Shown piece after piece: positions 45,434 to 57,454 of a DNA stretch of 64,000 nt. The position numbers were made by a program, and so were the translations under genes. The notes beneath the pieces were generated by a model that did not search any database, was not told the DNA's origin, and was given only the letters and a program-made list of their open reading frames with translations. Where the stretch lies: contig ML976686.1 in the NCBI GenBank assembly GCA_010015655.1, forward strand, positions 640,498-704,497. The letters are read 5' to 3'. The DNA comes from Bimuria novae-zelandiae CBS 107.79. Its lineage: Eukaryota; Ascomycota; Dothideomycetes; Pleosporales; Didymosphaeriaceae. Position 1 is the stretch's first letter. Each line of letters begins with the position of its first letter.

Positions 45434-48400
45434 CTATCCCCCTCTTTAAAGTTATCGTCCTAATACCTTACTTCGCTATACTATACCGTCGGCGCGTTAG
45501 TGCTAATTACTATAAAGGTGTGTCTCCCCGCGTCCTAAGGTAGGCCGTAGCCTCTCCTTAATTCCCCTCGCCTTACTAACTATGCCAAGAACCCTCTATT
45601 TATCCCTAGCAACCCGTCGTGCTCGTGCGTAAAAAGTAGAAGCTTAGGGCCTAGAGATAGCATCTAGTTATAAGCGTTATTAGAAGAAGAAGTTATAGTG
45701 TTTTATTAACGCTGCCTTTAGGTAGTGTGCGGGCTATCTCGCTGCCTATACTAAATATAGTCTATAGATTCCTAAGAAGGATTAAGAGCGTGTTTAAAAG
45801 GAGAAGCGCGAAAAGCGCCTTACCCTTCTTTAAGTAAAAAAGCGTTAAGCTTAGGCTGCTCTTAAGACCACGCGTCTTAAGTAAGAGTTAGCAAAGATAG
45901 AGGAGAAGGAGTATAACTATGCCTAGTATAACTTACGCGTTGCTAATACGATCGAGGCGTTAGAGTAATAAAAAGAGAATTTAAAGGGTACTAGCTTTTA
46001 TAAACTATTACCGCATGCACCTCTACAGGCTAACTTAGGCTAGTTATAAACTAACTTATTTATTTCTTTTAATCCTTTTATATCTTTTAACTTTTCTAAG
46101 TTTCTTACTAATCCGATCGCGGCGCCTCTAGATATTCCTCGTGGAACCTCTCTAGCGCTGTCTTACAGTTCGTAAGGTTTTATACTAGTTTCTACGTATT
46201 ATAGTTCTCTAGTTATCCTTCCCACTTTACCAGATACTTGTACTAACGCCTGATTTTTTATAGGTCCCTGATAGCTTCGACCTCGTACTCCTTATTTTTA
46301 AGTTCGAGCTAGGTTTCTAGTTCGGCGTCTAGTAGTGCTAGTTCTAATAATAACTTATGGAAGACCAGGTGGATCCGTGTATCTATAAGTAGCTATAGTT
46401 TAAAATTAACTAGTCCCCTGACCTCTTAGATTTCGAATAGTCCCTTTTAAAGGTTATTTAGTTTTTTACTTAGCCTTATTATCTTAAGATTTTTTCGCGA
46501 GAGAAGGACTCTATCCCCCTCCTTAAAGGTTAGTCCTATAATTCTTTTCTTATTCGCTTATCGCGCTATTTATTCGTTACGTCGCGCGATGTTCTTATAT
46601 AGTGTTTTATATAGGTTCTGCATAAGTTCGGCCTTATTAGCTACGTTCTTTATAATGCTCTGGATGTCTAATAGATCCCGGTAAGTCGTTGGCTCACATC
46701 CATGGTTGGCGTAATATGGCGAGTACCCCGTAGTCGCCGATCTTGCGCTATTGTATGCTAGCTAGGCCGTTGGTAATAGCTTAACCTAGTTATCTTAAAG
46801 CTTATTCACATACATCTAGAGATACTATTCCAACGTTTAGTTTATTCGCTTAGTTTAGCTATCTATTTTAGAATAGAAGCTCGTCGTGAGCTTGTGCTTA
46901 ATCTCTAATTTAGCTATAAACGTGGTCTAGTATAACGATGTAAATATCTTAGCCCTATCTATAATAAACTTGTCAGGTTGTCTAACCTGTAATATTAGTT
47001 CTCGTTCCACTATATAGGCTAGTTCTTCTGCTAATATAGCTTCCCTAATTAGCACAAACCTTAACTCCTTGGTAAGTTAATAGATTATAACTAAGATTGA
47101 GTCGTAGGGATCCTTATTCCCTAGTGCTAGTAATACTAGTAGCTTTACAATAAAGTCCATGGTCACGCTTAACCATGGTCTTAGGGGCGGCTATAGTGGT
47201 TATAAGAGGCCATAGGGCTTATATCTCTTAGGCTTGTTCTTGTGACAGGCCAAATAGTTGCCTAAAACTTTTTGTACCGCCTAGCGTAGCCTAGGAATGG
47301 CATATTCGTTCGCGATTTAACGCGTCGTTTTGGCGATTTCTAGGTATCCCTAATCCTTGTCTTTGTATAGTTTTTTAATTAGCAGCGGAGCCATCCGCTT
47401 ACTAATTTAAATACAGTTTTAATAGTCCCGTGCCGTTAATTTCGTGGCTTAGTAGAGATTATACGCTTAGTAATTCTTATCCTTAAGCCTACTATAATCC
47501 TATATCTCTTTTATAACTAGCCTATAATAGGTAAGATCCGCGCGCCGTGCTTCTAGTACTAGCGCAAGTTATATCTTATTATAGTAAAGGGTTCTATCCT
47601 TTGCGTAGGTTAGGATTACGACATAGTTACTTCTATTATCTTCTTCTATAAGATCTAAACGCCTACTAAGTGCGTCTACTACAGCGTTTAAGTTGCCAGG
47701 TAAATGGGTGATACGGAAGTCGAATTCCGCTATCTATTCTAACCATCTAGCCTATTATTAATTAAGCTTCTTTATAGTTATAAAGCGCGTAAGGTTAAGG
47801 TAATCTAAAAAGACCTCTATCTAGTGCTTTACTCCTTTAAGCTACGCTTCTTATTACTTAAAATAGTTAACGATTACGAGTAACTCCTTATTATAAATTT
47901 TATAATTTAGTTCTGCTCCTGAGAGCTTGCGTGCGTAATAAAAGACAGGTCTCTATTTACTATCGTCGCACTCTTACAATAATATGGCCCCCAGCGCATA
48001 GTCCGATGCATCCGTGTAGATGCGATGTCGCCGCTCTGGGTCGTATATCTATAGTAGGGATGCCATTAGGAATAGGCGTTTAAGCTACTCGAAAGCCACT
48101 ATTTCTGCCTTTTGCAGAGGTCGCTATTTCCCTATCTTTATAAGTTCTATTAACAGAGCAGTCGTCTTTAAGTAGTTCCTAATAAATTTGCGATAGAAGT
48201 TGGTGAAGCCTAAGAAAAACTAGATATCTTTTACTAATTATAGTAGTAGCTATTCTTCTATTATCGCGATCTTCTTTAGGTCTATCTTAACACCTTCTCG
48301 GGATATCACAAATCCTAAATATTCCGTCTTAGTAACATGAAACTCGCACTTCTTAGGGTGTAGGAGCAATTAATACTCTTATAAATTCTATAGTACTTTG

Positions 48401-51400
48401 CGTACATGTCCTTTGTGCTCTTCTAAGATTCCGTGTAAGTATATTAAGATATCGTCGAGGTACGCCGTGCAAAATACGTCTAAGTATTTATATAGTACTT
48501 AATTTATTAACTCCTAGAAGGTTACTAGTGCGTTAGTTAGCCCTATAGGCATAACTATATACTCGAAAAGGCCATATCGTGTGTGGAACGCCGTTTTCCA
48601 CTTATGCCCTTTCGTAATTCAAATCCTGTGGAATCCATCCTGGACGTCGAATTTCGTAAAGTATTTAGCTCCTTAGAGTCTATCTATAAGCTCTGTTATT
48701 AGTAGTAACGAATAGCAATTCTTAATCGTTATAGCGTTTAGCTATTTATAATCTACACAGAGTCGTAGCCTGCCGTCTTTTTTGCGAATAAAGAGTATAG
48801 GGAAGGCCATAGAACTCTAACTAGGCCGCTATTTCCCTAAGCGTAGATTCTTCTGTATTAGCTTTTTTAACTCTTTTTCTTATTCGTAGGTGAGGGGCCT
48901 TAGGCGTTTTAGCCGTAGCTTAGCTCCCTCTACTAGTAGTATCTCGTAATCCTACTCCTTGTGTTTAGGTAGGACAGTCTCGTCGTGTTCCTTAAATAGG
49001 TCTATAAATTCCTTATATTCTTCTAGCAGACTAGGGTTGTCTAGAACTATCTTAGTCTCCTAGACCTATATGCAGTACACCCGCCCTAGGTATTACTTTA
49101 AGATTCTATCTATCTTGTATACTAATATTTCTTGTATCCTAGATAGTCGACTCCTTTTTCTTGCCTAAGGTTAGGGAGTTTCCCTCCTACTAGGGCTCGC
49201 CTAAGCCTTCGCTAGTAGGTCCTGGGGAAGGATCGTTCGTTTAATCCAGTCTATTCGTGGATTATGTTGTTCTAGCTATTCGTATCTAACGATAGCTTCG
49301 ATGTCTCCTATCTTTGCGATAGTGAAAACGTGTTAGCTCTTTAGGCCTTCTATGTTAACTTATACTAGCGCTGTCTTAAGGCGTAGCTAACCGTTACCGT
49401 ATCCTTGCGATCGGGTCCCGTCCGCGAGTCTTATTTATAGTAGTGTTTTCTTATTATAATATAGTATATTATACTTCTTAACCACTCGCGGGGCGATTAG
49501 ACATGCGTCTACCCCTAGGTTAATTAGTGCTGTAACACGATGTTTATGCACTATAATGTCTTTAATTAAGCGTTTCTCGACTCGGCGAGTATCCACTTAA
49601 TAAGCTATAATAATTATACTATTACTAGTGTGGCTCGTTGCCTAGTAATAATCTAGTTTTTTAAATTATTACCCTTTATCTAAAGTTTTAGGCTAACTGG
49701 CGTTAGCTTCCTTAATCTAGTCCTGGACCTTAGATAGCTTAGAGACTCCCTTAATTTAGTGCTACTTATATTGCTATTAATACAGGGCGTAAGTCTCTCT
49801 AATCCTATTAGATTTGTATACTCCTTGATTCCCATGTTACAGGCAATTTAGAGTAAGGCATTCGTTCTAGGCTAATGTATTATGCCCTAAATAGCTATCT
49901 AAGGAGGCTGCCTCTTCCTGTAGGCTTAGGTATACGAAGCACTATAGGTTGTATTATTCTTACTTAATTAACAAGTAGTCCGCGTCTCTTCTTAGCTATA
50001 TATTCCTTATTATCGTGCTAGTGTCGCGGGGGTCTAAGCCCTAAGGGAACTAGCCTGTTTCGAACTTCTATTACCTGTGTAGCTTATAGGTAATGTTAAA
50101 ATATTAATGCTAACTATTCTATTTATAGTGCTTAGCCTAATAGGCTAAAAAGTGCTTATAGTAATTGTTAGACACGCTGCACTGGCTCTGCTTTAGCCTA
50201 TAGTGTTCTAAACCTCCTGGAAAATAGGAGGCCCTAACTCTAGCCTTAGAGTGTTGTCGGCATCCTTTACGCGTGCATTGCCACTATTTGGCGTATTTAT
50301 ATCGTTCCTGTATCGTAATCTGGCGTAGGTATTGTTTTGGGCGCCCCTATAGTTTCTCTGCTAGCTAGTAGGCGTCCCATGCGTGTGCCCCTTAGACGAT
50401 CACTTTTACCTTATACTAAGACAATTAATATAGCGCACTGCTGCGCATCCAGTAGGTGTCGTTAGCCAGTCTTTAGAAAATCTAGTACTTAGGAAGGGTC
50501 TTTCGTTCCTCTTTCTCTTTTATTAGCTCCAGGATCTCCTGCGTAAGGTCCACTCTATTAGCTTCTGCTAGCGTGAGGGTGGCTATAGCTACTTATAGGA
50601 GGTTAGTTGTATTAACCTTAGTCTCCTGATCGTTGCAGTCTTTAGCGAAGTAGCCTAGCTTACTACACTAGAGGCAGGCTTTATCTTTAAACCTCTATTC
50701 TTACTCTTCCTGCAAGATACTATTCTTGCCCTAGTAACTCTTCTTTAGTCTATACAGCTATTTTCCCTTGCCATTCTTCTTTTTGTACTATCAGGCTTTA
50801 TTAGTTATAATAACATCTCCGTCCCGGTCTCTTCCTGCGGGCCTAGATTAATTCTCTTTTCTAGTAAGTAGCCTAGTATTATGCTATTTTTCTAGCTTGC
50901 GTTCGTATAGGCGATTATCTACTTTAATTATATCGTTAATAAGTTCTTCTAGGTCGTCTACTTTTCCTTAGTGGACTAATTCGTCTTTAACTAATTCTTT
51001 TAGTCCGTTGTAGTAGGCAATTATAAGTGGGGCTTCTCCCTATCCTTTAAGTTCTGCCATAATCTGTTTAAACTCTAGTGTATAGAGTACCGCTAATTTC
51101 TCCTGACGTAGGCGCTGGAGGCGTATTTTAGCTTAATGTCCTTTATTAATAGTGCTAAATATTCCTTTCACGGCCTTGTAAAAAGACTCCTAGTCCTTAA
51201 AAGCGTCTTTAGTGGCGTCTAAACTACAATCCTCTAATTTACTATTCTTAAGGAAATTATTAATTATTAGTCTAGCCTACGCGGCTGCCTTGTCTTACAT
51301 GTTTATATAGGTAACTAGGATCTTATCTTATTCTATATTAAACTTTTCTAGGTTATAATAGATAAATAGTTCTATCTAGGTTAAGAACGTTCCTAGGTGA

Positions 51401-51615
51401 CCCTTTCCTAAATAGGGTTCGGGCTTTAGGACCTTTAGTTAAGGTTTCGCATTTTCCTATTAGCTTATCTTTTCGCTTATCTAGTTAATAATTTCCTGTA
51501 ACTAGGCTATCTAAGCCGCTTGTTCGATAACTATCTCTCTTAAGGTCTTTTCCTTAGGTGCTAGAGCTGCGGTGGTCGAACTAGGTCCTGCTATTATACT
51601 GTAGGGTAGTTAAAG

Positions 51616-52685
51616 TGTTATAAGGCTCTTACACCTTGTTCTAATTTAGGTTAGGGCGGTAAGGTATAGTAGTGCTTTACGGATTATTTAGTAGTACAAG
51701 TTAATGCGACACTTAGCGCGGCTAGATAATCTAATCTTATAATAAATAAAATAACTATTAGTCTATATAGGAGAGTAGTAGTAGTAGTATTGATTAACGT
51801 CCAGGAACATAATATTCTAGCCTCCCATGGGGCATGGGGACGTGCTAAGCTATATTTACAGAAAGCGTTTCGTGCCTGTCGGCTGGCTACCATCACAGTA
51901 GCCTTGTTGTACATAGCCCATCCTCCCTTTAATAGGTCTACCTGCTACTACAGGCACCTAGATACCTATAGTAGCCGGCCCTCATCTGTGAGGGTGTTGT
52001 TGTCCTGCCCCTCTCTCCCTCGCCCTTGTAGCTCTGCTCCCGTACTGTCTTCCTCCCCCTACCTCGTACGAAGTAGGACCTCGTACGAGTTAGCAAGCTA
52101 CCTTGTACCTTAAGTAAAAACCTCGTAGGGGAAAACCTCAAGCTTGAACAAGTAGTAGTAGTCGCCTGAGCGGTACTTAGTTTGGGTGAAAGGTTTTAAC
52201 CAAGTCTTAGCAGAGCGAAAACTCTGCATCTTGGCTTTTGGTCTCTTTATCGCAACAGCGCCAGCTTTTTGCGGATAAAGAACGTGATTCTAGTAATCAG
52301 CTTGTTCAGGCGAACAATTTCATACTACAGGAACCCCCCACACGGTCGTGTGGGTGGAATCACGATTTTGGTGTTCCTGTCTATATAGGAGAACGTACTC
52401 GCACAGAAGATATATAAGTTAACTACGAGGAAGGAAATAACAATAGGAAAGTTGCCATACTATATACTAGCCTATTCCTTCTTTATAGTCCCGCCAAGGC
52501 CCTGTAGTCCTAGGGACTACGGTAGTCCTATAGGACTTCCCTTTATGCGGGACTTCGTCACGTGACTGCTAACTAAGCTACCCCGCGCCCTGTTAGGTCC
52601 CGTTAACTCTGCTACTTCGTCAACAATTACTCTCTTAGCGTAATTATCTGGCTTCTTCATCCTTGTGGGGTTCATGGTCGTAACA
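51616..52685 (-). repeat. Gypsy LTR (5' LTR in element orientation) with insertion
   Basis: It runs from TGTTATAAGG to GTCGTAACA. Removing the 604-bp insertion at 51775-52378 and one duplicated 14-mer leaves about 452 bp, matching the other LTR. The right part is less mutated than the left LTR. Confidence 0.93.
51775..52378 (-). mobile_element. SINE-like retroposon inside the Gypsy LTR
   Basis: 604 bp flanked by a 14-bp direct repeat, GTCTATATAGGAGA (51761-51774 and 52379-52392), where the other LTR has a single equivalent (GTCTGTATAGGAGA). On the minus strand it begins AGGAACACCAAAATCGTG, soon forms a hairpin (CCCACACG/CGTGTGGG, near 52340-52360), and ends in a (CTA)n-like tail. A long, variable-type target duplication plus a simple-repeat 3' tail is the mark of target-primed reverse transcription, so a SINE or truncated LINE is likely. 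No coding capacity is evident. Confidence 0.75.
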
Positions 52686-52811
52686 AAGAAACTAAAATTT
52701 TAGAGTTACGGAGAGAATCTATCTTTACAACTATAGTTAAGGAAGTGTTTAAAAAGAATTAGTAGTTAAAAAATTATGTTACTTTAAACTTTCGTATTTT
52801 TCTTAATTTTC

Positions 52812-52908
52812 TTAGCAAAAAGCCGTGCACAGCGCCGTCGTGTGCACAGCGCCGTCAAGCTCGGTACGCCGGGATCTACGGTATGGGCCGCTCGCTTGTA
52901 ATTCACGT
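52812..52908 (+). repeat. Pogo-type right terminus next to an Argonaute fragment
   Basis: Two tandem copies of GTGCACAGCGCCGTC lie at about 52822-52855. They are followed at 52883-52908 by GGGCCGCTCGCTTGTAAT and the tip CACGT, then TA at 52909-52910. The design matches the other pogo-type right ends in this window. The left terminus was not found; the Gypsy element lies between this end and anything to the left. Confidence 0.55.
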
Positions 52909-52910
52909 TA

Positions 52911-53783
52911 TCGTCATGGGTGCTGATGTTTTCCATCCAGGCATCCGATCTCGGGAAAGAAGCCCTAGTATCGCGTGCGCGTTGGGTTCTCGGGATGCGA
53001 ACTTCATGAGATATCGTGGCTCGATGAGACTCCAGGCAGGACGCCAAGAAAAAATCGAGGACATGCAGAGCATAGCCACAGAGCTACTTGAAGCTTGGAG
53101 GCAGTCAAATGGCCAGCTTCAGGAGGACATTCTCTTCTATCGCGACGGGGTCAGCGAACCACAGTTTGCAGACTGCAAGAGACATGAGATTGCTGCTCTA
53201 AAAGAGGCATCATACGCTATTCTACGCCCTAGACAAAGATAGCACTTACAATACCGATAAAAAGCAAAGCGAGAATGGTAACCTTGAGCCAGGTCTACTA
53301 GTAGACAAAGTGGTTACCAATCGACTTCCGTACAATATCTTCCTACAGTCTCATCAGGCAATCCAAGGCACGGCCCGCTCAACACACTATCATGTCCTGG
53401 AAGACGAGATGGATCTAGGAACAACCGAGTCTCCTACTAAAAAAACCAACCTACTTACTGAACTGACCCATTTTCTTTGCTTCGCCTTCAGCCGCGCTAC
53501 AAAGGGTGTGTCCTATGTTGCACCCGCATATATGGCTGACCGATTCCGTGAGCATGGTAATGTCTATCTGCGCGCCTGAAACGATCTTGAAAAGTGCCCT
53601 GCCCCCAATTTTAGTCTCACGAAAGAATAAAAGGCTTCGCTTTCTAAGGAAGAGATGGTAGTCGAGAAACAGAAGTTTGCGGTGCGACTGAACAAAGCCT
53701 TGGTGGAGCAAAATGGCTGGAAATAGGGGGCAAGGAAGAATCTGTGGCGTCAGAACCTTGACACTGGCATGTTCTGGTTGTAA
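52911..53783 (+). pseudogene. Argonaute fragment, Piwi domain only (copy C)
   Basis: It starts abruptly at the pogo-type end. The first frame carries MGADVFHPG (first catalytic Asp), GSMRLQAGRQEK and ILFYRDGVSEPQF (second Asp). A deletion or frame shift around 53210-53245 removes the KRHxTRF segment. The next frame reads LVDKVVTNRLPYNIFLQSHQ, GTARSTHYHVLED and GVSYVAPAYMADRFREHGNV with Asp at the fourth catalytic position. Three in-frame stops (TGA 53577, TAA about 53628, TAG about 53724) precede a terminal DTGMFWL and TAA at 53781-53783, equivalent to the natural Argonaute end. The C-terminus is therefore complete while everything before Piwi is missing. Not functional. Confidence 0.9.
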
Positions 53784-54948
53784 CTGCAGTGTTCACTGAA
53801 ATGCTGTGAATTTCCAATATTTGTTACCCTCCCTCACTATTCCTTATACACTTTCGGGTCTTTCTTTTCTACGATTTTTGTTACCTTACGTTTTATTGCT
53901 TGCTAATTTCTCGCTATAAGCCTCCCAATCTCTAGGTACAATGTTGTCGTAAGACAATACGATCATATTGTCTGTTTCTGTTTCTTCATAGTATATGGTT
54001 TGTCTTATCATCTTGGATAGATCGTTTATTGTTCTTGCTTCAATAGTCCCGCGTCCTAGACTGCTAGGTTCTTCGGATTTTCATTGGTACCATATGACAC
54101 TTCCATCGCCTTCCATAGACTTGGACTTCACTAATGATCTAAGTTATCGCGTCAAATTTTATATTAGAATTGATTTTACTTGCTCTAAAGGGTTCAGTGC
54201 GTGAAGGGCGTTGCTTTCTGATAGATATTAACGTCGTCAGATAATGGAAAAGGCGTCAATGCTTCGAAGATCTACTGGAATCCGCGGAGACATCCCAATA
54301 TCACTTCCTCTTGACCAAGAGATTGTGAGGCGAAAGTCTCAGAAGCTCCGCTGGGTGGGGCGTACTGAGGAAGCAGTCAAGAGATTGGTAGAAGCGTACC
54401 ATCATGCTGCCTTGTTGAGAAGCGGAAGTTCCACTATTAGGGCATTGCCGCGCCAAGTCCCCCTTCGGGTACCGTAACGCAGTCGAACACTGGCACAAGG
54501 TTCACTATTTGTTGTCGCGTATGTTGCAAGAACAACCGATCCACGCTGCCGACACTACTTGACCGTTTCGCATGAAGAAAAGTATATCATCCGTGTATTT
54601 AATTTACTGGAACCAATAAATACTAATTTCCCATTGTAGACATTCCTTTGCATCTTTCTCACATCAGTAATCGTGCTCAAGGAAATGATGTCACGGTAAG
54701 GAGCAATAGAAACAAAATTGAAGTATGGTACTACAATAGCTTCTGAATGAGTAAGAAGGTAGACCATGATTGGATAAGTATACACCACATCGATGGCCGT
54801 CGTCCAGCCTTTACAAAACAGGGTCACCAGCCCGATAAATAAAACAGTGAGGTAAATGATAGGAATAGTGAACAGAACGCAAGCTATGAAGCTGTCCTCA
54901 CAGAGGAATACCATATATTAAGATAAGACGCTGAAAGGAGAGGCGCGT
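53784..54948. other. Intergenic, nothing firmly recognised
   Basis: Between the Piwi fragment and the STE2 3' region. A 119-residue minus-strand frame (54914-54555) is hydrophobic at its start but has no family features. A 77-residue plus frame at 54244 is unsupported. Confidence 0.4.
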
Positions 54949-55217
54949 CGAACGGTAAGTGTTCGTACATGATTCCCAAGATTCCAGAAAGAGTTTCGTC
55001 GAAGGGTATAGGCGGTATGCGTTTACAGATGAAAAGACCGAACCAGAATCCCAAAGATAAGCGTGTCGACAGTATTCGTTCGTACTAAATTGAAAGTCTG
55101 AGACCAGGACCCTAGATACTGAAATGCGAACGGTATGTGTTCGTAATTAGATGTAAAGTGGAGAATGTTGGTAAGATACCGCAGTGAGAGGAAAGTCGAG
55201 CGGCCTGTGTCGTACAT
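54949..55217. repeat. Degenerate tandem repeat of about 50-70 bp
   Basis: Related words recur at 54949 (CGAACGGTAAGTGTTCGTAC), 55066 (CGACAGTATTCGTTCGTAC), 55127 (CGAACGGTATGTGTTCGTAA) and 55197 (CGAGCGGCCTGTGTCGTAC), with a weaker copy near 54998. Each core is a partial palindrome (CGAAC...GTTCG). It lies just downstream of STE2. Confidence 0.55.
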
Positions 55218-55308
55218 AATTAGGAAATGGACCGAAAAAGTCTATGAGGGGACCGTCAGACTCTCGCGGGCGGTGCCGACGCGCCGAGAGGTATCTGATG
55301 CTGGAGCC

Positions 55309-56490
55309 TCAGACCTGGCGGGAGGGCTCGGAAGGCTCGCCGGTTTCGACGTGCCAGTCCTTCTGCATGTAGATGCCGTGATCGGTGGAATCTCTCTGGT
55401 GATAGTGATGGCCCATGGGGCTCTCGCGTCCCTTGCCGTTGCCGAAGGTTCCGTGTTGCGGGTGGCACTTATCGGCGTATGGATTGGTGCTTGCAGTGGA
55501 TGACCGGAAGAACTCGTCCTTGAAGAGGCGCTGGTGCGCATCGGGACCGCCGCTTGCGACATTCGTATCGCTGGCGAAAAGGCCAGCCCACATGGCGGAG
55601 AGTGGCAAGAAGATGCATATGATGGTCATGCTCTGGGAAGAGATCTCAGGCACCCTTTCGGTAAAGGTGAGGCTGGTGAAGATAGCTGGGAATGGTTAGC
55701 CCACGCTCAGTTTGACATGTAACAACGAAGGCTTACCTGGAATGACCATTGTCTGGCAGCCCATGATGAAAATGATCTGCATAGGACCGAACTGTGTCAT
55801 TCGAAGCCTCTTACGCTCGAGCAGCGCATGGCCCAACTTGCATGTGAAGACAGCGCAATAGACCCAGACAGCGACCGCGAATGTGATTGTCGCGTGCTTG
55901 ACAATGGGGCTATATTCAGTCATGTCTCCATCCTTCATTGTTTGAGCATTGCTGATGACGGTAATTGCAAACCGGTAGCCGACGGCAACAAGAGCGACGA
56001 CAGAGGTAATCCCCATGATGATCAGTTTTTGTAGCGGCGAGGCGGTAACGCACGCGACCCAAACCTGAAAACTCAAAGAGGCCATGATAGCGATGACGAG
56101 CAGAAGCGTGATTGTACTCGAAACCACCATGGTACCTCGCTCAGTGTTGGTAACGTGGCTGAAGTCACTGGAGAGAAGGGCATATGGCTCATAGAATGGA
56201 GAAGTGAGCCAGACGCATTGGAGGATCGAGCGTATTGTGTTGAGAACAAGACAAAGCCCGTTAATGATGAATATTGAGGAATTCCTCTTCTCGCGTCGGG
56301 TGAGGAGGAGGAGAACGAGAAGTAAGGTGACGGATGCCCCGATTTGCGTAGCCCAATTAATGGCGACCCGAATACCGTACTGCCGGAAGTAGTCGACCTG
56401 GGCCATGCTTGCGTTGAACTGGTTGCCATCTGGGCCATACAGAACAAAGTCCTGTGTATAGGGGTTGTCGGGACGTGGAAGGGTCGACAT
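55309..56490 (-). CDS. STE2: Ste2-type alpha-pheromone receptor (GPCR)
   Basis: Exons 56490-55737 and 55685-55309 give 376 residues. The N-terminus is short and extracellular with a possible N-glycosylation site (NQFNASMAQVDY). Seven membrane helices can be traced, among them INWATQIGASVTLLLVLLLL, TLLLVIAIMASLSFQVWVAC and FAVAVWVYCAVFTCKLGHAL. The splice joins GCQTMVIP to AIFTSL. The LPLSAMWAG motif in helix 7 is characteristic of fungal Ste2/Pre-2 receptors. The cytoplasmic tail is His-rich and hydrophilic. The receptor binds alpha-factor-type peptide at the plasma membrane and signals through the heterotrimeric G protein in mating and chemotropism. An upstream in-frame ATG (56712) would add an unlikely N-terminal extension. 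Confidence 0.95.
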
Positions 56491-57454
56491 GGTGTGTGTG
56501 CTCTCGCGGTGTGTCGAGGGGTGGAGTAGATGGAAGCTAATTGTACGTGCAAGTGTATCGTGTACCGGATCGGATAGACTATGCGGGGTGAGATCCAGAA
56601 CGCCGGAATTAAGTCGAAGTTTGAAAGTGTGTAGAGAAGGTAGAAGACGATTCAAGTTCGGGAAGAAGCGATAGCTGAAAACCAGATAATATGCTATGGG
56701 TAGATCAGGCAAACGCCAAAGATAACAGGAAGCAGTATAATACTAATCGAGTAGTTGGCCAAGGTCGTCACACGAGACGACGGTGATAGTAGATAATAGA
56801 AGGTCGCACAACCAATTTATTTTCCGGTTAATACCACGCATGCGCAGCCAACTAATCCTCGGACCCCGATTCCTCACAGCGCGAACGTGAATAATGGTAA
56901 GCCATCACCATACCCTATGATTATTTTTTGCGGGATGTGACTCATGCTGTCGCAGACAACAATGCTAAGGGTCTCGAAGTGACGCTCGCTACGGCGAAAT
57001 TTTCCACAGAACCCGCGCCTGTCTCTCACTAATTTTCATATTCGATGAAACTCACTGTATCTGCTGCTCGTGCGAGCCGCTTTCGGTGAGTCGAAGTGCG
57101 GTACGGATCTAGGTGGGCACTCTTAGTATTGTTCTCTTGATATTGTACTCAGCGTTGAAACGGGAAGCTAAGCGAGACGCGTAGACTCACACTGCGAAGG
57201 GAAAGTGAAGGCGATTATTCTAAGAGGCTTAGCTATAGCCGTGCATAAATTTCCTATGCTTAGTGAATTAGATGAATTCGTCGGAAAAGGATGAGTTCAT
57301 TCACCACGGAAGATTCACAGAGGAGGTGAAGGGGCATGCACTAAGCCATTGGCGCTTAGCGCCTTCATCTAGCCGTGACATCAGCGCCTGGACAGGCACC
57401 TGCGACATAATGTTCACATGATCACGCGTGCATTTCGCCACATCGCGTCCCAAC
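56491..57454. other. Divergent promoter region, STE2 / BRCT gene
   Basis: 964 bp between two start codons in opposite directions. No additional gene was recognised. Both promoters must be here. Confidence 0.5.

Larger units (their letters stand above)
44992..52685 (-). mobile_element. Complete but decayed Ty3/Gypsy chromovirus
   Basis: LTRs at 44992-45433 and 51616-52685 are flanked by AAGAA at 44987-44991 and 52686-52690. The body reads on the minus strand, gag side on the right. A zinc knuckle near 50690-50640 reads ACL*CSKLGYFAKDC. Reverse transcriptase spans about 49000-48300 with YLDD at 48462-48451 and [18 protein letters not shown]. RNase H near 48050-47940 has IYTDASDYALG. Integrase near 47290-46900 has CHKNKPKRYKPYG and MDFIVKLLVLLALGNKDPYD. 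A C-terminal chromodomain near 46310-46130 reads EYEVEAIRD, YKYLVKWEG and LERFHEEYLE. Stops occur throughout, mostly CpA to TpA in type, so no product is made. The chromodomain marks it as a chromovirus, a group that targets chromatin. Confidence 0.95.

Noticed and set aside
51790..52113. 107-residue ORF in the SINE-like insert
   Set aside because: Low-complexity Pro/Ser/Arg content, opposite to the inferred retroposon orientation; no retroelement domain.
44783..53783. The gene stub at 44783 and Piwi copy C as two halves of one gene split by the Gypsy element
   Set aside because: The Gypsy target duplication lies in AT-rich DNA on both sides, and a pogo-type end separates it from copy C. The stub shows no Argonaute features.
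54555..54914. Small membrane protein of 119 residues on the minus strand
   Set aside because: Hydrophobic start only; AT-rich context and no family pattern. Not enough to call a gene.
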